DNA of 64,000 nucleotides, taken from Eubacteriales bacterium. Lineage in GTDB: Bacteria; Bacillota; Clostridia; Lachnospirales; Lachnospiraceae. Both the position numbers and the translations under genes were made by a program. The notes beneath the pieces were generated by a model, which saw nothing but the letters and a program-made list of their open reading frames with translations, had not been told where the DNA came from and ran no database searches. Positions 54,545-63,301 of this stretch are shown here, piece after piece (position 1 is the stretch's first letter; the number at the start of each line of letters is the position of its first letter). The stretch is taken from positions 1 through 64,000 of the forward strand of contig JAUNPU010000007.1 of NCBI GenBank assembly GCA_030536555.1, given 5' to 3'.

Positions 54545-57355
54545 ATGATGAAGGGCGAGAAAGGCGACGGCAGACTGGAAAAATATGCTGCGCTGATTCG
54601 TGATGGGAATCTCAGTGTATTTGAGTATGAGCCGGGGACGGACCGGCTGCGGATGTATGATGCGGATCTGCAGATGACTGCGGACCGGAATGGATATCTG
54701 GAGTATATGAAGCTTGATTCCAGAGTCAGCTCCGCGGACCGGACGCGGCTGGAGGAGTTCTGCCGCGGATGGTCGAAGGGCGAGGTTGAGATTGAGATGG
54801 AATCGCCGGAAGACGGAGGAAAGCTTATTCGGAAAGAGCTGCACAAGATTCCGATGAAGGATGAGGAGACCGGGCGGGAATATCTGCTGGGATGGCTGCG
54901 GGATGTGACCGCAGAGCGCGGGAAGCAGATGGAATATGAGAACCGGGCGCAGCGGGATTCCATGACTCAGCTTTACAATCACACCTACGGCAAGGAACTG
55001 ATCAATGCCTATCTGGCGAACAGGACGCCCTATTCGTCCTGCGGCATGATGGTTCTGGACGTGGATTACTTTAAGAGTGTCAATGACAATTACGGGCATC
55101 TGTTTGGCGACAAGGTGCTGGTTCAGGTTGCGCTGCTGCTTACGGGACTGTTCCGGGAGACGGACATCATCATGCGGGCAGGCGGGGATGAGTTCGTGGT
55201 GCTGGTCCGGGATATCGATCACAACACGCTGGTGCGCCGGTCCATGGAGGTGGTGAAGGCGGTGCGGTCCATGCGGTTTGAGGAGCATGATTATGCGCCG
55301 ACCTGCAGTGTGGGCGTCTGCTATCTTCCGGAAAATGCATCCGGATACAATTATGATCAGCTGTTTCAGAACGCGGACTGGGCGCTCTACCGGGCGAAGG
55401 AGGGCGGCAGGAATCGTTATATGTTCTGTGATGACCTCCGTCGCTTTGAGAAGGACGAGATGGGGGACGAGAACAGTCATCCGGATATTGATGCCCGGTA
55501 TTTTCAGAACGATATGGTTGCTACAGCCTTCGAGGTTTTCGAGAAGACCAACAGCTTTGATGTGGGCATCCGGCTGCTGCTGGAGATCATCGGTATTCGC
55601 TTTCAGCTGGACCGGATCACGGTGATCCGGACAGATATCCGGGAGCAGAACGTGGGACGTCAGTATCAGTGGTGCTCAGAGCGTGCGCCGGAGGTTCTGC
55701 AGACAGGGGGAGATTTTACCAAAGAGGATTTCCTGACCCTGTTTCAAAGCTATGATGAGTACGGAACGACGGTACTGAACTATGACAATATGGAGATGTA
55801 TTCCCGGGCGGCGACGGAGCTTCTGATGCAGGGCGGGGCGAAGACGGTGCTCTATGCAGCCACCTACAATGAGGGACATTATACAGGCGCGATTTCCTAT
55901 GTGGTATGCACGGAGAAGCGCTTCTGGTCGAGGCACAGGCGGAAGGAGCTGGGAGAGGTCACGAAGATCATTGCCGCTTATCTGGCGAAGAACCAGGTGG
56001 TGAATGTATCCAATGCCAGCTCTGTGATTCCCAACGAATACGACCATCTGACCGGCCTCTTATCTTTTGCCAGATTCCGGGAAGAGGTGGAGCGGATCAT
56101 TGTGGGCGGATATGCCAGATCCTACGCCATGGTGTATACGGACTTTGACAATTTCAAGTATTACAATCAGAAGTACGGCTATTCCATGGGGGACGAGCTT
56201 CTCAAGGAGTTTGCCACCTACATCATCGGTACCATGACGAACACGGAGAGTGTGTATTTCTCGCGGGTGGTTTCGGATCAGTTTATTTTGTTTATGCCCT
56301 ATGACTGGAAAGTACCGGATGTGGAGCAGCGGGTCAAGTGGCTGAATGACGAGTTTCTGCGGCAGCAGATGCAGCGGACGCCGGAAGCGAAGCTGCGGAT
56401 CCGCACGGGAATCTACCGGGTATCTTCAGACTGTCTCAGCGCGGCGGAGGCGATTGATGCGGCGAATTTTGCGCGTAAACAGGTGCGGGATCACTCCGCA
56501 AGGACGGTTATCCTTTACAATGAAGAGATGGGAAAGCGTCAGAACTTTGAAAATGAGATGGTAGACGGGATGGATACGGCACTGCGGGACGGGCAGTTCT
56601 GTGTGTACCTCCAGCCAAAGTTCTCGCTGGAGACCGGGGAGATCCAGGGAGCGGAGGCCCTGATTCGCTGGCACCGGGAGGACGGAGAGGTTCTGACTCC
56701 GGATATGTTTGTGCCCCTGTATGAGGCAAATGGACGGATTGTGGAGCTGGACTTCTATGTGATCGAGGAGGTGGCGTCTTTCCTGGCAAGGATGAAGCGG
56801 CTGGGACGTCCCCTGTACCCGATTTCGGTCAATGCTTCTGTTCTGCACGCTACGGACGGGGAATCCGTGAGAAAGTACCGGGAGATTCTGGACCGCTATG
56901 AGGTGGACTGCTCGCTGGTGGAGATCGAACTGACGGAGACTGCCACGGTGACCAACTATGAGAATGCCAGACGGCTGTTCCGGCAGCTTCAGGAAGAGGG
57001 ATTCCATACAGCCATGGACGATTTCGGAGCCGGATATTCGGTACTCAACATGATCATCGATGTTCCGGTGAATACGGTCAAGCTGGACCGGGTCTTCATC
57101 TCCAACTGTGAGAATACCAGCAAGGGCGTGCTGTTTTTACAGCAGGTCATCAAGATGATCCGCAATATGGGATATCAGGTGCTGTGCGAAGGGGTGGAGA
57201 CCGTGGAGCAGGTGAAGATTCTTCGGGAGGCGGGATGTGAGATGGGACAGGGATTTCTGATCTCCAGACCGGTGCCCCTTGTGGAGTTTGAGAAGATGGT
57301 GTACGGGGAGCAGAAGCCTATACCGGCTCCTGCAGCTCCTTCCACACCTGATTAA
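54545..57355 (+). CDS. GGDEF-EAL cyclic-di-GMP enzyme with a second, degenerate GGDEF
   Basis: A 936-residue cytosolic signalling protein with no membrane segment. A PAS-like N-terminus ends at about 125. GGDEF domain 1 (about 130-290) has an intact RAGGDEFVVLV. A GAF-like region (about 320-500) follows. GGDEF domain 2 (about 510-650) is degenerate, with SDQF at the active site. The EAL domain (about 675-925) has GAEALIRWH, VEIELTET, MDDFGAGYSVL and VKLDRVFI with metal ligands kept, and CEGVET. So it could both make and break c-di-GMP. Its end overlaps the ABC ATPase gene by 38 bases on the other strand. Confidence 0.92.
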   Translation: MMKGEKGDGRLEKYAALIRDGNLSVFEYEPGTDRLRMYDADLQMTADRNGYLEYMKLDSRVSSADRTRLEEFCRGWSKGEVEIEMESPEDGGKLIRKELHKIPMKDEETGREYLLGWLRDVTAERGKQMEYENRAQRDSMTQLYNHTYGKELINAYLANRTPYSSCGMMVLDVDYFKSVNDNYGHLFGDKVLVQVALLLTGLFRETDIIMRAGGDEFVVLVRDIDHNTLVRRSMEVVKAVRSMRFEEHDYAPTCSVGVCYLPENASGYNYDQLFQNADWALYRAKEGGRNRYMFCDDLRRFEKDEMGDENSHPDIDARYFQNDMVATAFEVFEKTNSFDVGIRLLLEIIGIRFQLDRITVIRTDIREQNVGRQYQWCSERAPEVLQTGGDFTKEDFLTLFQSYDEYGTTVLNYDNMEMYSRAATELLMQGGAKTVLYAATYNEGHYTGAISYVVCTEKRFWSRHRRKELGEVTKIIAAYLAKNQVVNVSNASSVIPNEYDHLTGLLSFARFREEVERIIVGGYARSYAMVYTDFDNFKYYNQKYGYSMGDELLKEFATYIIGTMTNTESVYFSRVVSDQFILFMPYDWKVPDVEQRVKWLNDEFLRQQMQRTPEAKLRIRTGIYRVSSDCLSAAEAIDAANFARKQVRDHSARTVILYNEEMGKRQNFENEMVDGMDTALRDGQFCVYLQPKFSLETGEIQGAEALIRWHREDGEVLTPDMFVPLYEANGRIVELDFYVIEEVASFLARMKRLGRPLYPISVNASVLHATDGESVRKYREILDRYEVDCSLVEIELTETATVTNYENARRLFRQLQEEGFHTAMDDFGAGYSVLNMIIDVPVNTVKLDRVFISNCENTSKGVLFLQQVIKMIRNMGYQVLCEGVETVEQVKILREAGCEMGQGFLISRPVPLVEFEKMVYGEQKPIPAPAAPSTPD

Positions 57356-58085
57356 AATAATGAGAGAATTCCGGTGCGTTTCTGCGCTTCAGCGGAGTAT
57401 TGTATTCCGGCGCGAAGGCAACGGGCAGGATGGATTTTACCTGACCGGGGCGGCTGGAGAGAATCAGAATCCGGTCGGCCACGCTGATGGCTTCTGCCAG
57501 ATCGTGGGTGATCAGGACCGCGGTTTTTCCGGTGCTGCGGATGATGGTGCTGATGTCATCGCAGACGGAGAGACGTGTCTGATAGTCGAGGGCGGAGAAT
57601 GGTTCATCGAGAAGCAGCAGGTCCGGTTGGACTGCCAGGGTGCGGATCAGTGCCGCCCGCTGCCGCATGCCGCCGGAGAGCTCGGAGGGACGGGCAGACT
57701 GAAAGTCGGCCAGTCCGTAGGTGCGAAGCATTTCCGACAGATGGTTTCGGCTCTTGGGATTCAGCTTTTTCTGGATTTCCAGTCCGAGAGCGGCATTGCC
57801 GTAGATGGTGCGCCACTCAAACAGGTGATCTTTCTGCAGCATGTACCCCACACCGGCACCGGAGCTTCGGATGGGGATGCCGTCGATCAGCACGGAGCCT
57901 TCCTCCGGTTCCAGCAGACCGGAGAGCAGGGAGAGAAGGGTGGACTTGCCGCAGCCGGAGGGACCGACCACAGCAAGGAACTCACCGACAGCTACAGAAA
58001 AAGATATATGGGAAAGGGCCGGGGTCTCTCCGTCCGGGGAATGGTAGGAGAAACTGACACCGCAGACTTCCAGCTTGGGTTTCAT
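57318..58085 (-). CDS. NitT/TauT-type ABC ATPase
   Basis: A 255-residue ATP-binding subunit of the SsuB/TauB/ThiY-partner group. Walker A GPSGCGKST, YMLQKDHLFEWRTIYGNAALGLE (family feature), signature ELSGGMRQRAAL, Walker B LLLLDEPFSALD and LITHDLAEAI. AGGAGG precedes the ATG. It probably worked with the permease split by the island; the two are separated only by the GGDEF-EAL gene in the ancestral order, but face each other. No binding protein is seen. Confidence 0.9.
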   Translation of the reverse strand: MKPKLEVCGVSFSYHSPDGETPALSHISFSVAVGEFLAVVGPSGCGKSTLLSLLSGLLEPEEGSVLIDGIPIRSSGAGVGYMLQKDHLFEWRTIYGNAALGLEIQKKLNPKSRNHLSEMLRTYGLADFQSARPSELSGGMRQRAALIRTLAVQPDLLLLDEPFSALDYQTRLSVCDDISTIIRSTGKTAVLITHDLAEAISVADRILILSSRPGQVKSILPVAFAPEYNTPLKRRNAPEFSHYFNQVWKELQEPV

Positions 58086-58165
58086 GGAGGACCTCCTGAG
58101 AGTTCTATAGAATTAGAGTATGAAGTGCATAGAGAGAACGTGAGTTGCTTAAGAAGCGCCACGAC

Positions 58166-58200
58166 AGACGACCGGCAGAGATTGTTCTGCCGGTCGTCTT
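58166..58200. terminator. Hairpin between the ABC ATPase and thioesterase genes
   Basis: AGACGACCGGCAGA pairs with TCTGCCGGTCGTCT. It overlaps the thioesterase stop and likely ends that gene. No U-rich tail on the minus strand. Confidence 0.6.
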
Positions 58201-58597
58201 AGATTGCATCTCCCATGAACATTGTAAAGGCAGCAGTCACCAGAAGCTGCTCCTTTTCGTCGGAGATTGTTACTTGATTAACAGTTGTTTTTCTTCCTTT
58301 GTGGATGGCGTTTGCCTCCACATAGATGGTGCCGGTGTTGACGGCACGCAGAAAATTGATACTGCTGCACTGGGTCACATTGGTTCGCTCCAGGGCATAT
58401 GCGGACATTCCGGAAGCGATATCGCACAGACTGAATAAAAAGCCTCCGTGGGCGTTTCCGTAAAAATTCAGCGTGTCCGGCAGGACTTCAACAGATAATT
58501 TTGCGTGTCCTGGCGCGATTTCCAGCAATTTCACCCGTTCTGTGCCGTGAATTGCCTGAATGTGGCGCAGGATACCTTCCATAATTTCAGGTCTCAT
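58199..58597 (-). CDS. PaaI-type hotdog thioesterase
   Basis: A 132-residue hotdog-fold acyl-CoA thioesterase. NFYGNAHGGFLFSLCDIASGMSAYA (about 43-67) is the PaaI signature with active-site Asn/His/Gly and Asp, followed by SINFLRAVNTGTIYVEANAIHKGR. It stands divergent to the acyl-CoA dehydrogenase operon and may clear dead-end CoA esters of that pathway. Confidence 0.88.
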   Translation of the reverse strand: MRPEIMEGILRHIQAIHGTERVKLLEIAPGHAKLSVEVLPDTLNFYGNAHGGFLFSLCDIASGMSAYALERTNVTQCSSINFLRAVNTGTIYVEANAIHKGRKTTVNQVTISDEKEQLLVTAAFTMFMGDAI

Positions 58598-58717
58598 GAA
58601 GTATTTCCTCCTTCTGTTTTCCTGTACAATATAGCATTCTGCATATCCGGATTCAACCCCAAAACAGATTGATAGGATTTAGCTATTGATTCGCGCACAA
58701 AGCGCGGACAGCGCCGA

Positions 58718-58747
58718 TTGGTAATTTTGTATGGCATAAGCTATAAT
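58718..58747 (+). promoter_or_regulatory. Promoter of the acyl-CoA operon
   Basis: TTGGTA, an 18-base spacer and TATAAT, 66 bases before the first start codon. Confidence 0.65.
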
Positions 58748-58813
58748 AAGACTATCGAAATTGTTAAAAAAATATTTAACAATAAAAGTAAATTTATCAA
58801 AGGAGGAGTTAAC

Positions 58814-59998
58814 ATGAGCAAATTAACCAACGAAGAATTCCAGGCTTACTTGAAACAGATTCGTGAACTGGCAGAGGGGCCGCTTGAGGAAATTCAGAAA
58901 GAGGTAGAGGTTACCAACAAATTCCCGCAGGAATTCTACGATCTGGCAATTGAGAACAACTTATATCGCTGCTCTCTTCCGGAAGAGTACGGCGGATGGG
59001 GCTTGAACGAGCTTGAGATTCTGCAGGTACAGGAAGAGTTCTCCAGAGGACCGGGCGGAATGAGAATGCATCTGCACTATGCAATGGATTTAAACTGGAG
59101 AATCTTAGATGACTACGGCAGCGACGAGCTGAAAGCTGAGTGGATGCCGAAGTTCCAGGACAAGGAAGTATTTACCTGCTTCGCACTGACTGAAGCTACC
59201 GGCGGTACCGGCGCTGACTTACATACCACCGCAGTAAGAGACGGCGACAGCTACGTGTTAAACGGTGAGAAGACCCTGATCTCCCACACCGACTGCTGTG
59301 AGTTCGCATATGTAATCGCTGTAACCAATCCGGAGTCCGACAAGAACGACAGACTGTCCGCATTCTTCGTACCGCTTGATGCACCGGGATTTGAAGTAAT
59401 CAACATGCCGCACATGATGGGCTGCCGCGGTGCAGGTCACGGCGATCTGAAGTTCACCAACTGCCGCATCGACAAGAAGTATCTGCTTGGCAAAGAGGGA
59501 CAGGGCCTTGAGATTGCAATGCACTCCTTATCCGTATCCCGTGCTCACATCGCAGCTTCCAACCTGGGTATGGCACAGAGAATGTTAGAGCTGTCCTTAC
59601 AGTATGCTGCTGACCGTGTAACCTTCGGCAAGCCGATCGGAACCCGTCAGGCTATCCGCTGCAAGATCGCTGATATGTCCATGATGGTACACGCTCTGCG
59701 CTGCATGGTATATGACTTCGCAAAATCCTATATGGAGAACCCGACCGGCGAGTACATCGAGGAGAAGGCTGCTATGTGTAAGCTGTACAGCATCGATACC
59801 ACCAGAAGAGTCAGCGACGAGATGCTGGAGATCTTCGGCGGCGTAGGCTACTTCGAAGACTGCAAGTACGGTCCGGTTGAGAGACTGTATCGTGACTGCC
59901 GCGCAATGTGGTTAGAGGAAGGTGCTCCGACTGTTCAGAGAATCACCATTTCCAGAAATACCATCAAACATGGCGCAAAGATGGAATATGTACTGTAA
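58814..59998 (+). CDS. Acyl-CoA dehydrogenase/reductase 1
   Basis: A 394-residue FAD enzyme. ALTEATGGTGADLHTTAV (FAD/substrate loop, about 118), NGEKTLISHTDCCEF, and GGVGYFEDCKYGPVERLYRDCRAMWLEEGAPTVQRI near the end, where EEG holds the likely catalytic Glu. AAAGGAGG precedes ATG 58814. With a CoA-transferase, a second dehydrogenase and ETF it forms an enoyl-CoA reduction or oxidation route of an unknown acid. Confidence 0.9.
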   Translation: MSKLTNEEFQAYLKQIRELAEGPLEEIQKEVEVTNKFPQEFYDLAIENNLYRCSLPEEYGGWGLNELEILQVQEEFSRGPGGMRMHLHYAMDLNWRILDDYGSDELKAEWMPKFQDKEVFTCFALTEATGGTGADLHTTAVRDGDSYVLNGEKTLISHTDCCEFAYVIAVTNPESDKNDRLSAFFVPLDAPGFEVINMPHMMGCRGAGHGDLKFTNCRIDKKYLLGKEGQGLEIAMHSLSVSRAHIAASNLGMAQRMLELSLQYAADRVTFGKPIGTRQAIRCKIADMSMMVHALRCMVYDFAKSYMENPTGEYIEEKAAMCKLYSIDTTRRVSDEMLEIFGGVGYFEDCKYGPVERLYRDCRAMWLEEGAPTVQRITISRNTIKHGAKMEYVL

Positions 59999-60009
59999 TA
60001 TTTGACAAT

Positions 60010-60048
60010 AAAGGTCATCAGGTTCGAACTGGACCTGATGGCCTTTTT
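60010..60048 (+). terminator. Attenuator-like hairpin inside the acyl-CoA operon
   Basis: AAAGGTCATCAGGT pairs with ACCTGATGGCCTTT (one G-T pair), then T-rich sequence, 20 bases before the CoA-transferase start. It may lower expression of the downstream genes. Confidence 0.65.
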
Positions 60049-60068
60049 CAACAAATGGAGGAATGATC

Positions 60069-61295
60069 GTGAAACCATTAGAAGGCGTAAAAGTTGTAGA
60101 TTTAACCACATATCTGGCTGCTCCGACCACGGTTCGTGTACTTGGTGAGTGGGGAGCTGACTGTATCAAGATCGAGTCCCACAAGGGCGATCCGGCAAGA
60201 ACTCAGGGCGCTGTGTTCAACATGCCCTTTACCGATGACGAGAACCTGGCATTTGATGTTGCAAACTTAAATAAGAAATTTATCACTCTGAACTTAAAAT
60301 CCGAGAAAGGTTTGGAGATCTGCTATAAATTGCTGGAAGAGGCTGACGTGTTCGTCACCAATACCAGAAACAAATCCCTGGTAAAGCTGGGACTGGACTA
60401 TGACACATTAAAAGAGAAATTCCCGAAACTGATCTTTGCTCAGGTTCTTGGCTACGGCGAGAAGGGACCGGAGAAGGACACTGCAGGATTTGACGTTACC
60501 TGTTACATGGCAAGAGGCGGCGTATTCGGCACCACCGTAAACCGCGGCGATGCCCCGATGATCCCGACCAACGGCTTTGGCGATTTCCAGGTATCCATGG
60601 CTCTGGCTTCCGGTATCTGTGCAGCTCTGTACCGCAGAGAGAAAACCGGCACCGGCGATAAGGTGACCATCGGTCTGCACCATGCGGCTGTATACGCACT
60701 GAGTACAGGCATGATTTCCGCACAGTACGGCAATCAGTATCCGAAGAGCCGTAAGGAAGTTCCGAACCCGTTCAACAACGTATTCCGCACCAAAGACGGC
60801 AAGTGGGTATGCATCTGCTGTCCGGAGTATGACCGCGATTATGCGAAGATGTTCACGCTGCTTGGCTGCCCGGAGATGCTGGAGAAAGAACAGTATAAGC
60901 ACTGTGCTGATGTGAACAACAATCACTTAAATAAAGAAGTTACTGATGTACTGGATGAGGCAATCGCCAAGATCAACCGTGCAGACCTGATGGCTATGCT
61001 GAAAGCAAATGATATGCCCTGTGAGGCTGCTTACGAGCCGTTGGATATCTATGAGGATGAGCAGGCATGGGCCAATGATGTGCTGACAAAGATTCCGTAT
61101 CCGTCAGGCGGCAAGATCATGCCGACCAACCCGGTGAACTTTGAATCTCTTGGAAAGCCGGAATACGTGATCGGCGGTTCTCAGGGTGCACATACCATCG
61201 AGATCATGAAGCATTTAGGCTACGGCGATGCTGAAATCGAGGAGATCATCGCATCCGGTGCTGCTGAAGGCGAGACCAAACTTAGAAAGCTGTAA
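60069..61295 (+). CDS. CaiB/BaiF-type CoA-transferase (family III)
   Basis: A 408-residue family III CoA-transferase, which moves CoA between carboxylic acids. It begins with LEGVKVVDLTTYLAAPTTVRVLGEWGADCIKIESHKGDPAR. The catalytic Asp of family III is probably in AGFDVTCYMARGG (about 140). GTG at 60069 has GGAGG at 8 bases; an ATG at 60063 is too close to it. Activates the substrate of the neighbouring dehydrogenases. Confidence 0.9.
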   Translation: MKPLEGVKVVDLTTYLAAPTTVRVLGEWGADCIKIESHKGDPARTQGAVFNMPFTDDENLAFDVANLNKKFITLNLKSEKGLEICYKLLEEADVFVTNTRNKSLVKLGLDYDTLKEKFPKLIFAQVLGYGEKGPEKDTAGFDVTCYMARGGVFGTTVNRGDAPMIPTNGFGDFQVSMALASGICAALYRREKTGTGDKVTIGLHHAAVYALSTGMISAQYGNQYPKSRKEVPNPFNNVFRTKDGKWVCICCPEYDRDYAKMFTLLGCPEMLEKEQYKHCADVNNNHLNKEVTDVLDEAIAKINRADLMAMLKANDMPCEAAYEPLDIYEDEQAWANDVLTKIPYPSGGKIMPTNPVNFESLGKPEYVIGGSQGAHTIEIMKHLGYGDAEIEEIIASGAAEGETKLRKL

Positions 61296-61325
61296 GACCA
61301 TAGAAAGGGGAAAGGTGAAAATAAC

Positions 61326-62468
61326 ATGAGCTTACTTTACACCGAGGAACAGAAAGCGCTGCTTGCTCTGGTTAGAGAGATGGCAGAGAACGAGATTAAA
61401 CCCCACGTAAAAGATGCAGACGAGAAGGGCGAGTGCCCGAGAGAGCTGTTCAAGTGGGGATTCGATATGGGACTTCATATGCTGGAGATTCCGGAAGAGT
61501 ACGGCGGAACCGGACTCAGCTATGAGACCACCGCAATGATTTTTGAAGAGCTGGCTAAAGTGGACGCAGGTTACGCGATTACCTTCGTAACCACCTTCGT
61601 GGCACTGAGAAATGTAATCCTGGCCGGCACCAAGGAGCAGGGACAGTACTTCGCGGATAAGATCGCACCGGGTGCATTTGCGGGCTTTGCACTGACCGAG
61701 CCGAACGCAGGTTCCGATCCGGCAGCAATGCGTGCAACCGCAGTGAAGGACGGCGACGAGTACATCTTAAACGGCACCAAGACCTTCATCACCAACGGCG
61801 CTCTGTCTGATGTATTTGTAGGATTCTTCAAGACGGATCCGGCAGCTGGTCACAGAGGCATTTCCGCATTTATCGTAGATGCAGATGCTCCCGGCGTAAC
61901 CGTAGGCGCACACGAGAATAAGATGGGTCTGCGCCTGTCTAATACCACCGACCTGATTTTTGAGAACGTTCGCGTAAAAGCTTCCGCCATGGTAGGTCCG
62001 GAAGGCAGCGGCTTCAAGCTGGCACTGAACGCGCTGAACTTATCACGCGCATTTGTGGCAACGCTGGCAGTTGGAATCATGCAGCGCGCGCTGGATGAGT
62101 CCGTGAAGTACGCAAAGGAGAGAAAACAGTTCAACACTCCGATCATCAAATTCCAGATGGTTCAGCAGATGTTAGCTGACATGGCAATCAAGGTAGAGGC
62201 TTCCAGATGTCTGGTGAACAACACCATGAGAATGATGGATCAGGGAATCATGGTTCAGAAGGAAGGCTCCATCTGTAAGACCTTCGTATCAGACTGTGCA
62301 CAGGAGGTAACCTCCAATGCCGTTCAGATTTTCGGCGGATATGGATACAGCAAAGAATATCCGGTAGAAAAGCTGATGCGTGACTGCAAGGTATTCCAGA
62401 TCTTTGAGGGCGCAAACCAGATTCAGAGAATGACCATCGCTAACGTATTAGACAAAGAGTACAAATAA
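61326..62468 (+). CDS. Acyl-CoA dehydrogenase 2
   Basis: A 380-residue short-chain-type enzyme. EYGGTGLSYETTAMIFEEL, FALTEPNAGSDPAAMRATAV, LNGTKTFITNG, and QIFGGYGYSKEYPVEKLMRD before QIFEGANQIQRMTIA, with the catalytic Glu in FEGANQ. In Clostridia such an enzyme with EtfAB can form a bifurcating or standard ETF-linked complex. Confidence 0.93.
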   Translation: MSLLYTEEQKALLALVREMAENEIKPHVKDADEKGECPRELFKWGFDMGLHMLEIPEEYGGTGLSYETTAMIFEELAKVDAGYAITFVTTFVALRNVILAGTKEQGQYFADKIAPGAFAGFALTEPNAGSDPAAMRATAVKDGDEYILNGTKTFITNGALSDVFVGFFKTDPAAGHRGISAFIVDADAPGVTVGAHENKMGLRLSNTTDLIFENVRVKASAMVGPEGSGFKLALNALNLSRAFVATLAVGIMQRALDESVKYAKERKQFNTPIIKFQMVQQMLADMAIKVEASRCLVNNTMRMMDQGIMVQKEGSICKTFVSDCAQEVTSNAVQIFGGYGYSKEYPVEKLMRDCKVFQIFEGANQIQRMTIANVLDKEYK

Positions 62469-62486
62469 GAGTCGGGAGGAAGAAAG

Positions 62487-63275
62487 ATGAATATCGTTGT
62501 TTGTATAAAACAGGTTCCTGATACGACCGAGATCAAAATCGATCCGGTAAAGAACACCCTGATCCGTACCGGCGTTCCGAGTATCATGAATCCTTTTGAT
62601 AAAAATGCACTGGAGACCGGTCTTTCCCTGAAGGATCAGTACGGCGGCAAGGTGACCGTCATTTCCATGGGACCGCCGCAGGCAAAAGCAGTGCTGCGGG
62701 AAGCTCTGGCTATGGGCGCTGACGAGGCATTTCTGGTTACTGACCGCGCATTCGGAGGTTCCGATACCTATGCAACCAGCTACATCCTGTCTCAGGCAAT
62801 CAAAAAAATCGGCGCTTACGACATCATCCTGGGCGGCAAGCAGGCAATCGACGGTGATACCGGCCAGACCGCTCCGAGTATCGCAGAGCATTTAGGAGCA
62901 ACCAGACTGACCTACGTGCTGGATATGAAGGTGGAAGGCGACAAGGTCATCGCAAGACGTCAGGTAGAGGAAGGCGTGGAAGTGATCGAGACCAGATTCC
63001 CGGTACTGTGCACCGCTACCAAGGAGAGCAACAAGCCGAGATACGCTACCGTAAAAGGCGTAATCAGTTCCCTGAAAGCGGAGATCGGCCAGATCACCCT
63101 TGCAGATCTTCCGGATTCCGATACCACCAAGATGGGCTTAAAGGGTTCACCGACCAAGGTAAAGGCAACCTTTACACCAAAGAGAACAGCAAACTGTGTA
63201 AACATCGAAGGCAACAGCCCGCTTGAGGTGGCTGGTTCTCTGATCGGCAAACTGGTCGAGGCAAAAGTACTTTAA
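62487..63275 (+). CDS. etfB: Electron transfer flavoprotein beta subunit
   Basis: A 262-residue FixA/EtfB protein. It starts MNIVVCIKQVPDTTEIKIDP and has the signature ETRFPVLCTATKESNKPRYATVKGVISS. ALAMGADEAFLVTDRAF and ILGGKQAIDGDTGQTAP are typical of the anaerobe type. It pairs with the alpha subunit 26 bases on. Confidence 0.95.
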   Translation: MNIVVCIKQVPDTTEIKIDPVKNTLIRTGVPSIMNPFDKNALETGLSLKDQYGGKVTVISMGPPQAKAVLREALAMGADEAFLVTDRAFGGSDTYATSYILSQAIKKIGAYDIILGGKQAIDGDTGQTAPSIAEHLGATRLTYVLDMKVEGDKVIARRQVEEGVEVIETRFPVLCTATKESNKPRYATVKGVISSLKAEIGQITLADLPDSDTTKMGLKGSPTKVKATFTPKRTANCVNIEGNSPLEVAGSLIGKLVEAKVL

Positions 63276-63301
63276 AGGACGGCAAAAGGAGGTCGCGAGA
63301 G

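Noticed and set aside
33216..58085. An inversion that parted the permease from the ATPase
   Set aside because: The 3' end of the permease lies in the same orientation at 54342, so a simple insertion explains the split; the ATPase was already on the other strand.
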